Counted from the stretch's first letter, positions 5,324-11,900 are shown. The stretch is 13,041 nt of DNA from Actinomycetes bacterium (GCA_023417265.1 JAEZFY010000119.1:1-13041); one strand, 5' to 3'. Notes: a model not told the origin generated them from the letters alone. Program-made: numbers and translations.

Positions 5324-7627
5324 GTGGACGGGGGTGCAACGTTCGGGGCGTTGCTTCGGCGCCACCGGGAACGGGCGGGGCTGAGCCAAGAAGAGCTCGC
5401 CGCGCGGGCCTACGTGAGCACCCGGGCGATCAGTGACCTCGAGCGCGGCGTCAACGCGCGGCCGCGCCTGCACACCGCGCAGGCGCTCGCCGACGCGCTC
5501 GAACTGCACGGCGACGAGCGGGTCGGCTTCGAACGCCACGCCCGCCACGAACCACCCGGCGCCGACCACGCCGTAACGGTCGCACCGCGGGCCCGACCAC
5601 CGCTCGCCGTCGATTCGTTCGTCGATGACGGGACCACCCTGGCCGCCCTGCTCGCAGCGGTCGACGAGCCGAACAACCGACTGATCACGCTGATCGGCCC
5701 GGGCGGCGTCGGGAAGACCCGGCTGGCAACCGAGGTGGCCCACCGTCTCACCGGGCCGGTCGCGTTCGTCGCCCTGGCTGCGTTGGGTGATGCCTCACTG
5801 CTGGCGGCCACGATCGGCAACGCGCTCGGCGTCGAACACGGCCCGACGCGCACGCATCTGCAGTCGCTGGTCGATCATCTCGGTCAGCGCGCGTTGACAC
5901 TGATGCTCGACAACCTTGAACAGATCCCTGAAGCCGCGACCGAGGTCGCCGCGCTGCTGCAGGCTTGCCCAGGCATTCGGGTCGTCGCCACCAGTCGCGT
6001 CCCGTTGCGCATCGCCGGCGAGCTGCGCTTCCCCGTCCGCCCGCTCGAGGTCCGCCGCGGCGACCCGGCGGGGCGGCCGGGTGTGCGCCTGTTCCGCGAG
6101 CGGGCCACGGCGAGCGGCGTGGCCGGGCTCGATGACGAGCCAGAGGTGGCGGCGATCGCCGATCTCTGTCAACGGCTCGACGGACTGCCCCTGGCGATCG
6201 AACTGGCGGCCGCCCGCGCGGGGGTCGTGGCCCCGAGCGAGATGTTGCGGCATCTCGACCAGATGCTCGATCTCTTGAGGAGCGGGCGCAGCGACGCGCC
6301 CACCCACCAGCGCAGCATGCGCGCCGCTCTCGAATGGAGCGTGCGCCTCCTGCCGCCTGACGCGCAAGCCGCGTTCGCGGCGCTCGGAGTGTTTGCCGCC
6401 GGCGCATCGGCCGAGGCGGCGATGGCGGTGTGGGGCTTGGCGCCCAGCGATCGGCCGGCGTTCTTCGACCTCGTGCAGGTGCTCGCCGAGGCCCACTTGA
6501 TCAGCGTCGAGCCTGCGCCGGCCGACGGGGGGCTGCGCATCGAGATGTTCGAGACCACCCGCCAGTTCGCCCGCGACAAGCTCGACGAGCCCGATGCCGC
6601 CGACCTGGCCCACACTCGGCTGACAGCGTGGGCGGTCGACCTCGTCGACCGCGCCGAGCCGGCCCTGTTCGGGCCCGATCAGGGCGAGTGGCTCGACCGG
6701 CTCGACCGCGAGCTGCCGAATCTGCGGGCCGTTCGCCGGCGGCTCGCCGAGGTCGGTACGGAGGACGCGGCGGACGCCAGCTTGCGTCTGGTGGGTGGCC
6801 TCCAGCGGTTCTGGGACATCCGCTCGCGGTGGGTCGAGGGCGTCGCCTGGCTGAGTGACGTCCTCGCCCAGCCGGGCGGCTCGGCCGTGCACCGCGGCAA
6901 GGCGCACAAGGCACTCGGCGTGATGAACCGGTGCCTCGGCAACCTCGAGCAGGCCGACGCCGAGCAGGCCCGTGCCGTCGAGCTCTACGAGGCGGCCGGT
7001 GATCTCGCCGGCACCGCCTCGTGTCTGAACAATCGCGGCGTCGTCGCCCTCGACCGCGCCGAGTACGCCCGCGCCGACGCACTGTTCCGTCAGGCGCTGG
7101 AGATGTGCGAGGCATCCGGCGACGACCGGCTCGTCGCGATCGTGCTCAACAACCTCAGTCTGACCACGGCCGAGATCAGCGCCCTGCGTGAGGCGTTCCG
7201 GTTCGGCCGCCGTTCGCGCGAGCTGTTGCTGCGCCACGGCAACGTGTTCACGTTGAGCTGGGTCGAGGACAACCTGGCGGCGGTGATCACGCTCGCCGGA
7301 CACCCACGGTGGGCGGTGCCGATTCACGCCCAGGCCATCCGGCGGCGGCTCGAACTCGGCGACGAGAGCGGGCTGGTGTGGTCGCTGGAAGCGCTCGCCC
7401 GGGCGTGGACCGCGATCGGTGACACCGAGCGCGCCGGGTTGGCGCTCGGCTTCGTCGCCGCCCACCGGCGCCGGCTCGGCGCCGTTCCCGTTCCGCACCA
7501 CGACGTCTTGACGGCGCGCCGCACGGCTGTGCTGGTCGACCGCATCGGCGCCGCCCGCGCCGCCGAACTGTGGGCCGAGGGCGCCGCCCTCGATCCAGCC
7601 GAGGTGTGGGGGTGGTTCACCGGCTGA
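5324..7627 (+). CDS. Cro/C1-type HTH, STAND-like ATPase, TPR transcriptional regulator
   Basis: The protein has 767 residues from GTG 5324. A longer frame back to ATG 5219 adds 35 residues of no recognisable domain and would place coding sequence over the palindrome and -10 box. Order of domains: Cro/C1 HTH at about 7-63 (TFGALLRRHRERAGLSQEEL, then ISDLERG); a P-loop ATPase with Walker A GPGGVGKT at 125-132, a Walker B-like LMLDNLE around Asp196 and the GLPLA motif from 287; then a winged-helix part and TPR-like repeats at about 520-640 (LGNLEQADAEQARAVELYEAAGD). This is the AfsR/MalT-like STAND class, which switches on after a ligand binds and ATP drives assembly. It precedes the MBL and WHP-repeat genes on the same strand and is the obvious candidate to control them. 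The ligand is unknown. Confidence 0.88.
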   Translation: MDGGATFGALLRRHRERAGLSQEELAARAYVSTRAISDLERGVNARPRLHTAQALADALELHGDERVGFERHARHEPPGADHAVTVAPRARPPLAVDSFVDDGTTLAALLAAVDEPNNRLITLIGPGGVGKTRLATEVAHRLTGPVAFVALAALGDASLLAATIGNALGVEHGPTRTHLQSLVDHLGQRALTLMLDNLEQIPEAATEVAALLQACPGIRVVATSRVPLRIAGELRFPVRPLEVRRGDPAGRPGVRLFRERATASGVAGLDDEPEVAAIADLCQRLDGLPLAIELAAARAGVVAPSEMLRHLDQMLDLLRSGRSDAPTHQRSMRAALEWSVRLLPPDAQAAFAALGVFAAGASAEAAMAVWGLAPSDRPAFFDLVQVLAEAHLISVEPAPADGGLRIEMFETTRQFARDKLDEPDAADLAHTRLTAWAVDLVDRAEPALFGPDQGEWLDRLDRELPNLRAVRRRLAEVGTEDAADASLRLVGGLQRFWDIRSRWVEGVAWLSDVLAQPGGSAVHRGKAHKALGVMNRCLGNLEQADAEQARAVELYEAAGDLAGTASCLNNRGVVALDRAEYARADALFRQALEMCEASGDDRLVAIVLNNLSLTTAEISALREAFRFGRRSRELLLRHGNVFTLSWVEDNLAAVITLAGHPRWAVPIHAQAIRRRLELGDESGLVWSLEALARAWTAIGDTERAGLALGFVAAHRRRLGAVPVPHHDVLTARRTAVLVDRIGAARAAELWAEGAALDPAEVWGWFTG

Positions 7628-7658
7628 CGCCGGCACGCACAGCGCCCCCACGAGAATC

Positions 7659-7680
7659 TGTGGGTGACATGTGGGTGACC
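7659..7680 (+). repeat. Tandem 11-bp direct repeats TGTGGGTGACA / TGTGGGTGACC
   Basis: Two copies, 7659-7669 and 7670-7680, are identical at ten of eleven bases and exactly one helical turn apart. Such spacing is typical of activator sites bound by adjacent monomers on one DNA face, as in SARP heptamer repeats with an 11-bp period. They lie about 78 bases before the MBL start codon. Confidence 0.6.
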
Positions 7681-7744
7681 TTCGTGGCCTTGCCCGGATC
7701 GTTCGTCGAGAGTCGTCGCTACCAACCGGTCGTCAGACCCCAGC

Positions 7745-7751
7745 GAAAGGA
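7745..7751 (+). promoter_or_regulatory. Ribosome binding site GAAAGGA deciding the MBL start
   Basis: GAAAGGA lies six bases before ATG 7758. It rules out the longer in-frame GTG at 7671, which would lie inside the direct repeats. A near copy (GAAAGG) precedes the next gene. Confidence 0.65.
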
Positions 7752-7757
7752 CACCCG

Positions 7758-8618
7758 ATGAACACCGCCCTTGCCACCCCGCCCGTCACGCCGCTCGGCG
7801 TGCAGGCCCCGTACCGCGTCGCCCCCGACACGTACGTCATCCCCGAGCTCGTTCCCGGCCCACCGGGCGCGTTCGTGTCGCTCAACTCGATGGTCATCAC
7901 CGGCGCCGAGCCGGTGATCGTCGACACCGGCAACGAGCTCTCCCGCTACGAGTGGATGGAGGCCGCATTCTCGCTGGTCGACCCGGCCGACGTGCGCTGG
8001 ATCTTCCTCTCGCACGACGACCACGACCACATCGGCAACCTCACCACGGTGCTCGAGCTGTGTCCGCAGGCGACGCTCGTCACCAACTGGTTCACCGTCG
8101 AACGGACGATCCGGGCGATGGAGCTGCCGCTCGATCGCATGCGCTGGATCAACTCCGGCGAGTCGTTCGACGCCGGCGACCGAACGCTCGTCGCCGTCCG
8201 CCCGCCGATCTTCGACTCGCCGACCACCCGCGGCCTGTACGACTCGACGTCCGGCGTGTACTGGTCGGTCGACTGCTTCGCCTCGCTGCTCCCCGGTCAC
8301 GACACCGAGACCGACGAGGTTCCTGCCGATCTGTGGCGCGAGAGCTTCACGTTCTTCGCCCAGATGGTGAGCCCGTGGATCGCGATGACCGACCCGGCGC
8401 GGTTCGTCGCCGCCGTCGACGAGGTTGCCCGGTTGCGGCCGACGACGATCGCCGGCGGTCACATGGCACGCCTCCACGGCGCCCGCCTCGACGAGGCGTT
8501 CGAGCTGCTGCGGGCCCTGCCGACGCTCCCGATCGCACCGTTGCCGGGTCAGGCGGACCTCGACGCCCTGCTGCTGGCTGCCACCTCCGCCGCCGACGCG
8601 ACGGCGATGCCCGCCTGA
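7758..8618 (+). CDS. Metallo-beta-lactamase-fold protein related to flavodiiron ODP domains
   Basis: The protein is 286 residues, a single MBL fold with no flavodoxin or rubredoxin part. VIVDTGN (from 53) and LSHDDHDHIGN (84-94) give the first metal motif His86-x-Asp88-x-Asp90-His91. In classical hydrolases position 88 is His; in flavodiiron proteins it is Glu, so an acidic residue here points to the oxygen-binding ODP branch. VYWSVDCFAS (Asp172) matches the bridging Asp of that branch, and AGGHMARLHG supplies a late His. The His that flavodiiron proteins carry after the sheet (PxxxHWPD) seems replaced by IFDSP near 151-155. An O2- or NO-reactive di-iron site or a sensor is possible; hydrolysis is not excluded. 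It is probably cotranscribed with the WHP-repeat gene 46 bases downstream. Confidence 0.82.
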   Translation: MNTALATPPVTPLGVQAPYRVAPDTYVIPELVPGPPGAFVSLNSMVITGAEPVIVDTGNELSRYEWMEAAFSLVDPADVRWIFLSHDDHDHIGNLTTVLELCPQATLVTNWFTVERTIRAMELPLDRMRWINSGESFDAGDRTLVAVRPPIFDSPTTRGLYDSTSGVYWSVDCFASLLPGHDTETDEVPADLWRESFTFFAQMVSPWIAMTDPARFVAAVDEVARLRPTTIAGGHMARLHGARLDEAFELLRALPTLPIAPLPGQADLDALLLAATSAADATAMPA

Positions 8619-8664
8619 CCCCGCTGCTTCCCATCGCACCTCCGCACCTGAAAGGCACCGACCC

Positions 8665-9012
8665 ATGAATCGTTCCCTGCTCCGCACCCTGCCCGCCGGC
8701 CTCATCGGCCTCACCGGACTGACACTCGGCGGCACCGCCTTCGGCGCCGACGCTGACCGCGCCGCCTGTCAGGCGTGGCACCCGCACGCCGACGTCACCG
8801 GGACCACCGACGCCTGGAACCCCACTCCGGCGGTCGTCCAACCGGGCGACAGCTGGCATCCGGCGGCACCACCCGGCACGCCAGCCGACCCCTGGCACCG
8901 CGCCCTGCCCGCGGACGCCGAACGTGGCGACACGTGGCATCCGGCAGCTCCCGCGGGCAACGCGGCACGCCGCGCCTGGAATCCGGTCGCCGTGTCGTCG
9001 GTCGCCTGCTGA
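8665..9012 (+). CDS. Small exported protein with six W-(H/N)-P repeats, unknown function
   Basis: The protein is 115 residues. Residues 1-28 form a signal peptide: NRSLLR, a Gly/Leu/Thr hydrophobic core, and AFGA as cleavage site. The mature part (about 29-115) consists of six short repeats centred on Trp38, 51, 64, 77, 91 and 105, spaced 13, 13, 13, 14 and 14. The cores are WHP, WNP, WHP, WHR, WHP and WNP, and copies 2-5 have Asp two residues before Trp (D-x-W). The array is framed by Cys35 and Cys115, the last residue; these could pair. His next to Trp and Pro suggests binding of a metal, haem or ligand, but I recognise no family. GAAAGG at 8650-8655 precedes ATG 8665, very like the site before the MBL gene. 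A secreted structural or sensing partner of the MBL protein is conceivable. Confidence 0.75.
   Translation: MNRSLLRTLPAGLIGLTGLTLGGTAFGADADRAACQAWHPHADVTGTTDAWNPTPAVVQPGDSWHPAAPPGTPADPWHRALPADAERGDTWHPAAPAGNAARRAWNPVAVSSVAC
8774..8986 (+). repeat. Coding repeat region for the Trp-(His/Asn)-Pro motifs
   Basis: Units of 39 or 42 bases recur here. The TGGCATCCGGC core is the same in the third and fifth copies (near 8854 and 8935), while the other copies have diverged at the DNA level but keep the amino-acid pattern. This suggests old duplication under protein-level selection. Confidence 0.6.
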
Positions 9013-9021
9013 GACTGCGCT

Positions 9022-9039
9022 GCCGGGCGGCGGCCCGGC
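9022..9039 (+). terminator. Hairpin after the WHP-repeat gene, possible terminator
   Basis: GCCGGGC and GCCCGGC pair perfectly around a four-base loop, ten bases after the stop codon. A U-run is absent, so it may only end transcription weakly or protect the mRNA end. Confidence 0.45.
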
Positions 9040-9051
9040 CACCAGGTGGCC
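9037..9051. promoter_or_regulatory. Perfect palindrome GGCCACC-A-GGTGGCC touching the -10 box, candidate operator
   Basis: Seven-base arms flank one base. The palindrome ends at 9051 and the -10 hexamer starts at 9052, so a bound protein would cover the -10/-35 spacer and probably repress. Confidence 0.55.
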
Positions 9052-9057
9052 TAGCGT
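9052..9057 (+). promoter_or_regulatory. -10 box TAGCGT, leaderless promoter of the DraG-phosphatase gene
   Basis: TAGCGT fits TAnnnT and stands seven bases before GTG 9065, the same geometry as at 5311-5324. It favours GTG 9065 over the in-frame GTG 9056, which lies inside the box. Confidence 0.5.
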
Positions 9058-9064
9058 GACCCGG

Positions 9065-10534
9065 GTGAGCGACGCCCGGGACCGCGCGATCGGCGCACTC
9101 GGCGGCCTGGCCGCCGGCGACGCCGTCGGAACCACACTGGAGTTCCGGCAGCCAGGAACGTTCACGCCGATCACCGACATGGTGGGCGGAGGACCGTTCG
9201 GGCTGCCGGCCGGAGCATGGACCGACGACACGTCGATGGCGATGTGCCTCGCCGAGTCGATCCTCGACCGCGGTGCGCTCGACCCGCACGACCAGCTCAC
9301 CCGCTACGTGCGCTGGTACCGCGACGGGTACTGGTCGGCGACCGGCGCGTGCTTCGACATCGGCACCACGACCCGCCAGGCACTCCGGCGGTTCGCGACG
9401 ACGGGCGCGCCGTTCGAGGCCCACCCCGACGAGGACGCCGCCGCCAACGGCTCGCTGATGCGCCTCGCCGCGGTACCGATCCGATGGCACACCGACGTCG
9501 CGGTCGCCGCCGAACGGTCGGGCGAATCGAGCCGCACGACCCACCCCGCGCGGCGACCCACCGACACCTGCCGCCTGCTCGGCGGGATGCTCGCGGCCCT
9601 GATCGCCGGCACTCCAGCCGACGACGTGTTCGCCGCCGACTTCTGGCAGTTCGGCCCGCTCCACCCCGCCGTCGAAGCGCTCGCCCGCGGATCGTGGGCC
9701 ACCAAGCAACCGCCCGACATCCGCGGCAGCGGCTACAGCATCGCCGCCCTCGAGGCGGCCCTGTGGGCCGTCGCCGGTGCGGCCGACTTCCGCGAGGCGG
9801 TGCTGCGCGCCGCCAACCTCGGTGACGACGCCGACACGACCGCGGCGATCGCCGGCCAGCTCGCCGGCGCCCGGTGGGGTTGGTCGTCGATCCCCCCGGA
9901 GTGGCGCGCCCGGCTCGTGGCGGGCGACCGGATCGTCGCCATCGCCGGCCGCCTCTACGACGCCGCCACGGGCGAACCGCCGCCGCCGTGGGAGCACGAC
10001 GGGTTCCTCCATGCGTGGTGGGTCGAGCCGGGCGTCGTGCTCGCCGGTGAGTACCCGGGGCATCCCGATGCCGTGCGTGCCGAAGGCAAGGTCAACCTGC
10101 TCGTCGATCATGGCGTGCGGACGCTGGTCGACCTGACCGCCCCGGCCGACGGGCTCGAACCGTACGACCACCACGTCGCCGCGGCCGCCGCGCGGCGCCG
10201 GCTCGACGTCCGCCGCGAGGCCCATCCGATCCCCGACTTCGGCGTGATCGACCATCCCGGCTACGACCGGATCGTCGAAGCGATCGCGGCCGCCACCACG
10301 CGCGGCGGCGTGTACGTGCACTGCTGGGGAGGCATCGGCCGCACCGGCACCGTGATCGCCAGCTTGCTGATCGACCGCGGCGCCGACTGCGGAGCTGCGC
10401 TCACCACGATCTCCGAACTGCGTCGGGCGACCCGCAAGGCACACCGCGTCGCGCCCGAGTCGGACCGTCAGCTCGCCCTGCTCCGCGAGCGCCGGCCACG
10501 TCGCCCGCGCCCGGAGGTGAGTGGCGACGAGTAG
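9065..10534 (+). CDS. ADP-ribosylglycohydrolase (DraG family) fused to a Cys-based protein phosphatase
   Basis: The protein has 489 residues from GTG 9065. The N-terminal part (1 to about 300) is DraG-like: GALGGLAAGDAVG (10-22), the metal motif WTDDTSM (52-58) and the C-terminal metal motif GDDADTT (253-259). Such enzymes bind two Mg ions and cleave ADP-ribose from proteins or small molecules. After a linker near 303-312 (GEPPPPWEHD) follows a tyrosine/dual-specificity phosphatase domain. It begins WWVEPGVVLAGEYPG and includes VRTLVDLT, a likely general acid Asp391 (IPDF), and the P-loop HCWGGIGRTG with Cys420 and Arg426. Both active sites look complete. The fusion suggests removal of two modifications from one substrate, or processing of phospho-ADP-ribose products. 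Cytoplasmic: there is no signal peptide. Domain calls are firm; the substrate is unknown. Confidence 0.9.
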   Translation: MSDARDRAIGALGGLAAGDAVGTTLEFRQPGTFTPITDMVGGGPFGLPAGAWTDDTSMAMCLAESILDRGALDPHDQLTRYVRWYRDGYWSATGACFDIGTTTRQALRRFATTGAPFEAHPDEDAAANGSLMRLAAVPIRWHTDVAVAAERSGESSRTTHPARRPTDTCRLLGGMLAALIAGTPADDVFAADFWQFGPLHPAVEALARGSWATKQPPDIRGSGYSIAALEAALWAVAGAADFREAVLRAANLGDDADTTAAIAGQLAGARWGWSSIPPEWRARLVAGDRIVAIAGRLYDAATGEPPPPWEHDGFLHAWWVEPGVVLAGEYPGHPDAVRAEGKVNLLVDHGVRTLVDLTAPADGLEPYDHHVAAAAARRRLDVRREAHPIPDFGVIDHPGYDRIVEAIAAATTRGGVYVHCWGGIGRTGTVIASLLIDRGADCGAALTTISELRRATRKAHRVAPESDRQLALLRERRPRRPRPEVSGDE

Positions 10535-10580
10535 CGCGACTTCTCGGCCCGGTGTGGTCTTCTGCGTCGGCGACCGGCAT

Positions 10581-10629
10581 CGTGACCCCATGCGAAGTAC
10601 GCATCGCGCCTGCCGCCCGATCGGTCACG
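10581..10629. other. Nested inverted repeats in the gap before the flippase-like gene
   Basis: An outer pair CGTGACC (10581-10587) and GGTCACG (10623-10629) encloses an inner pair ATGCG (10590-10594) and CGCAT (10600-10604). It lies between the stop at 10534 and the ribosome site at 10669. A terminator or an operator is possible; chance in GC-rich DNA is not excluded. Confidence 0.3.
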
Positions 10630-10668
10630 CGCTTCCCATGACGCCCGCTCTGCTGCCCGGTGCGCGCT

Positions 10669-10672
10669 GAGG
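10669..10672 (+). promoter_or_regulatory. Ribosome binding site GAGG for the flippase-like gene
   Basis: GAGG lies nine bases before GTG 10682 and supports this non-ATG start, which opens directly onto an amphipathic stretch and the first membrane helix. Confidence 0.45.
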
Positions 10673-10681
10673 TCGGCGGGC

Positions 10682-11767
10682 GTGTTCGGTTGGATCCCGC
10701 CTTGGCTGCGGCGCACGTTCGCGGTGTTGGTCGTCGGGCTCGTCGTGTGGCTGTTCGTGGTGCCTCAGTTCGGGGCCGCGCGCGAAGCCGTCGATGCTGT
10801 ACGCGAGATCAGCCCCTGGCAGGTCGCCCTCGCGGTCGTCCTGGCCGCGTTCGCCTTCGTCGCCCAGGCAGAGATGACACGCCGCGTGATTCCGTCGTAC
10901 GAGCGCCCGAGCCTGGTCGACATGCTGCGGATCGAGTTGGCCTCGGCGGCCGTCAGCCACACGGTGCCGGGTGGCACGGCGGCGGGCACGGCGCTCGGCT
11001 TCCGCCTGCTTCAGCAAGCCGGCACGTCGGGCGCCCACGCGGGTCTGGCGGCCGGTGTCCGCGGGATCGGGTCAGCGATGGTTCTCAACGCGATCCTGTG
11101 GCTGGCACTGCTGGCGTGGATCCCCACCCGCGGGTTCTCGCCCCAGTACGCGGTGGCCGGCGCGGTCGGCCTCGTGGGTCTCGCGGTCGGGGTGGCGCTC
11201 ACCGTCGCGCTCGTGCGTGCGCCGGCGTGGACGACGCGTCTGCTCGAGCGGATCGCCGGGTGGCTGCCGCTCGTGCCCACCGAGCCGATCGCGGGTGGCG
11301 TCGCGCGCATCAGCGCCCAGCTGCGCCGCCTCCTGACCGATCGGGCGATCGCCACGCGCGTCGTGACGTGGGCGGCGCTGCATTGGCTCTCGCAGGCGGC
11401 GGCGCTGTGGTTGCTCCTGCACGCCTTCGGGTGGGACGCCGGGATGCTCGGCGTGCTCGTCGCGTTCGGGCTCGTCAACGTGCTGGCTGCGGTGCCGGTC
11501 ACCCCGCGTGGGCTCGGTTTGGTGGAGGCGGTGCTGGTGCCGATGCTGGTCGGGTTCGGCTCGCCGGCGCACATCGCCACACTCGCGACCGTGAGCTGGC
11601 GGCTGCTCACATTCTGGCTACCGATCCCGCTCGGCGGCCTCAGCTACTTGTCGATCCTCGTGCACCGTCCCGACGTCGGCGAAGGCCGGCCCGAGGCGCG
11701 CCGCCGAGCCGGGGCTGAACTCGCCGAGGCTCGCCGCAGCCGTGGCGCTGAGACACTTCGTCGGTGA
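10682..11767 (+). CDS. LPG synthase TM region / YbhN-like flippase-like membrane protein
   Basis: The protein is 361 residues with about eight membrane segments, starting MFGWIPPWLRRTFAVLVVGL. The family pattern (PF03706, UPF0104) is visible: VSHTVPGGTAAGTALGFRLL in the first half and, near the end, AAVPVTPRGLGLVEAVLVPML followed by WRLLTFWLPIPLGGLSYL. Related domains form the flippase part of MprF and occur as stand-alone proteins thought to move lipids or lipid-linked sugars. No catalytic LPG-synthase domain is attached, so lipid aminoacylation is not expected. The tail (about 325-361) is Arg/Glu/Ala-rich and cytoplasmic. It starts at GTG 10682 after a 147-base gap from the DraG-phosphatase gene, so cotranscription is uncertain. 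Confidence 0.82.
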   Translation: MFGWIPPWLRRTFAVLVVGLVVWLFVVPQFGAAREAVDAVREISPWQVALAVVLAAFAFVAQAEMTRRVIPSYERPSLVDMLRIELASAAVSHTVPGGTAAGTALGFRLLQQAGTSGAHAGLAAGVRGIGSAMVLNAILWLALLAWIPTRGFSPQYAVAGAVGLVGLAVGVALTVALVRAPAWTTRLLERIAGWLPLVPTEPIAGGVARISAQLRRLLTDRAIATRVVTWAALHWLSQAAALWLLLHAFGWDAGMLGVLVAFGLVNVLAAVPVTPRGLGLVEAVLVPMLVGFGSPAHIATLATVSWRLLTFWLPIPLGGLSYLSILVHRPDVGEGRPEARRRAGAELAEARRSRGAETLRR

Positions 11768-11811
11768 CCGTCGGGCGGCGCCGGCTGCGAGTGCCTCGAG
11801 GCTGAGCGGAT

Positions 11812-11834
11812 TTGCCGGGTGGGGTGACCCGCAA
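11812..11834 (+). terminator. Weak hairpin after the flippase-like gene
   Basis: TTGC-CGGGT and ACCCG-CAA can pair with one bulged C and a six-base GGGGTG loop, 44 bases after the stop. No U-run follows, so confidence is low. Confidence 0.3.
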
Positions 11835-11847
11835 GTGCCTGGAAACC

Positions 11848-11863
11848 GACGTCCTACGACGTC
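11848..11863. other. Inverted repeat GACGTC-CTAC-GACGTC
   Basis: Two copies of the self-complementary hexamer GACGTC are separated by four bases, six bases before the long AT-rich palindrome. It could be a hairpin closing the upstream transcript or a second protein site at the Fic promoter. Confidence 0.35.
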
Positions 11864-11869
11864 TTGCCA

Positions 11870-11900
11870 TTATTCATAGTTTCCTAGAAACTATGAATAA
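11870..11900. promoter_or_regulatory. 31-bp perfect AT-rich palindrome, operator of the Fic gene
   Basis: Arms TTATTCATAGTTTC (11870-11883) and GAAACTATGAATAA (11887-11900) are perfectly complementary around CTA. Only seven of 31 bases are G or C in a window of about 70% G+C. It ends seven bases before the -10 box, so it occupies the promoter spacer. Arms this long are far beyond chance and indicate a dimeric, probably winged-helix, DNA-binding protein. Confidence 0.8.

Larger units (their letters stand above)
7628..7757 (+). promoter_or_regulatory. Control region upstream of the MBL/WHP gene pair
   Basis: The 130-base gap holds a CCCAC (7647-7651) and GTGGG (7660-7664) pair that could form a weak hairpin, the two tandem 11-bp repeats described separately, and a possible TTGCCC -35-like box at 7690-7695. 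I cannot place a convincing -10. It is long enough for an own promoter, so the pair is probably not just read through from the regulator gene. Confidence 0.4.

Noticed and set aside
5795..7651. 618-codon minus-strand open frame opposite the HTH-ATPase gene
   Set aside because: The plus-strand frame carries HTH, Walker A, GLPLA and TPR motifs. The opposite frame shows none and follows from third-position GC bias.
8665..9012. WHP-repeat protein as a ribosomally made peptide precursor of the darobactin type
   Set aside because: There is no radical SAM, cyclase or transporter gene nearby, and the N-terminus is an ordinary signal peptide rather than a leader.
8924..9064. Upstream extension of the DraG-phosphatase protein
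   Set aside because: It would overlap the end of the WHP-repeat gene, a hairpin and a promoter. The DraG fold starts right after GTG 9065.
8795..10591. 598-codon minus-strand open frame opposite the DraG-phosphatase gene
   Set aside because: It has no recognisable motif, while the plus strand has two complete catalytic domains.
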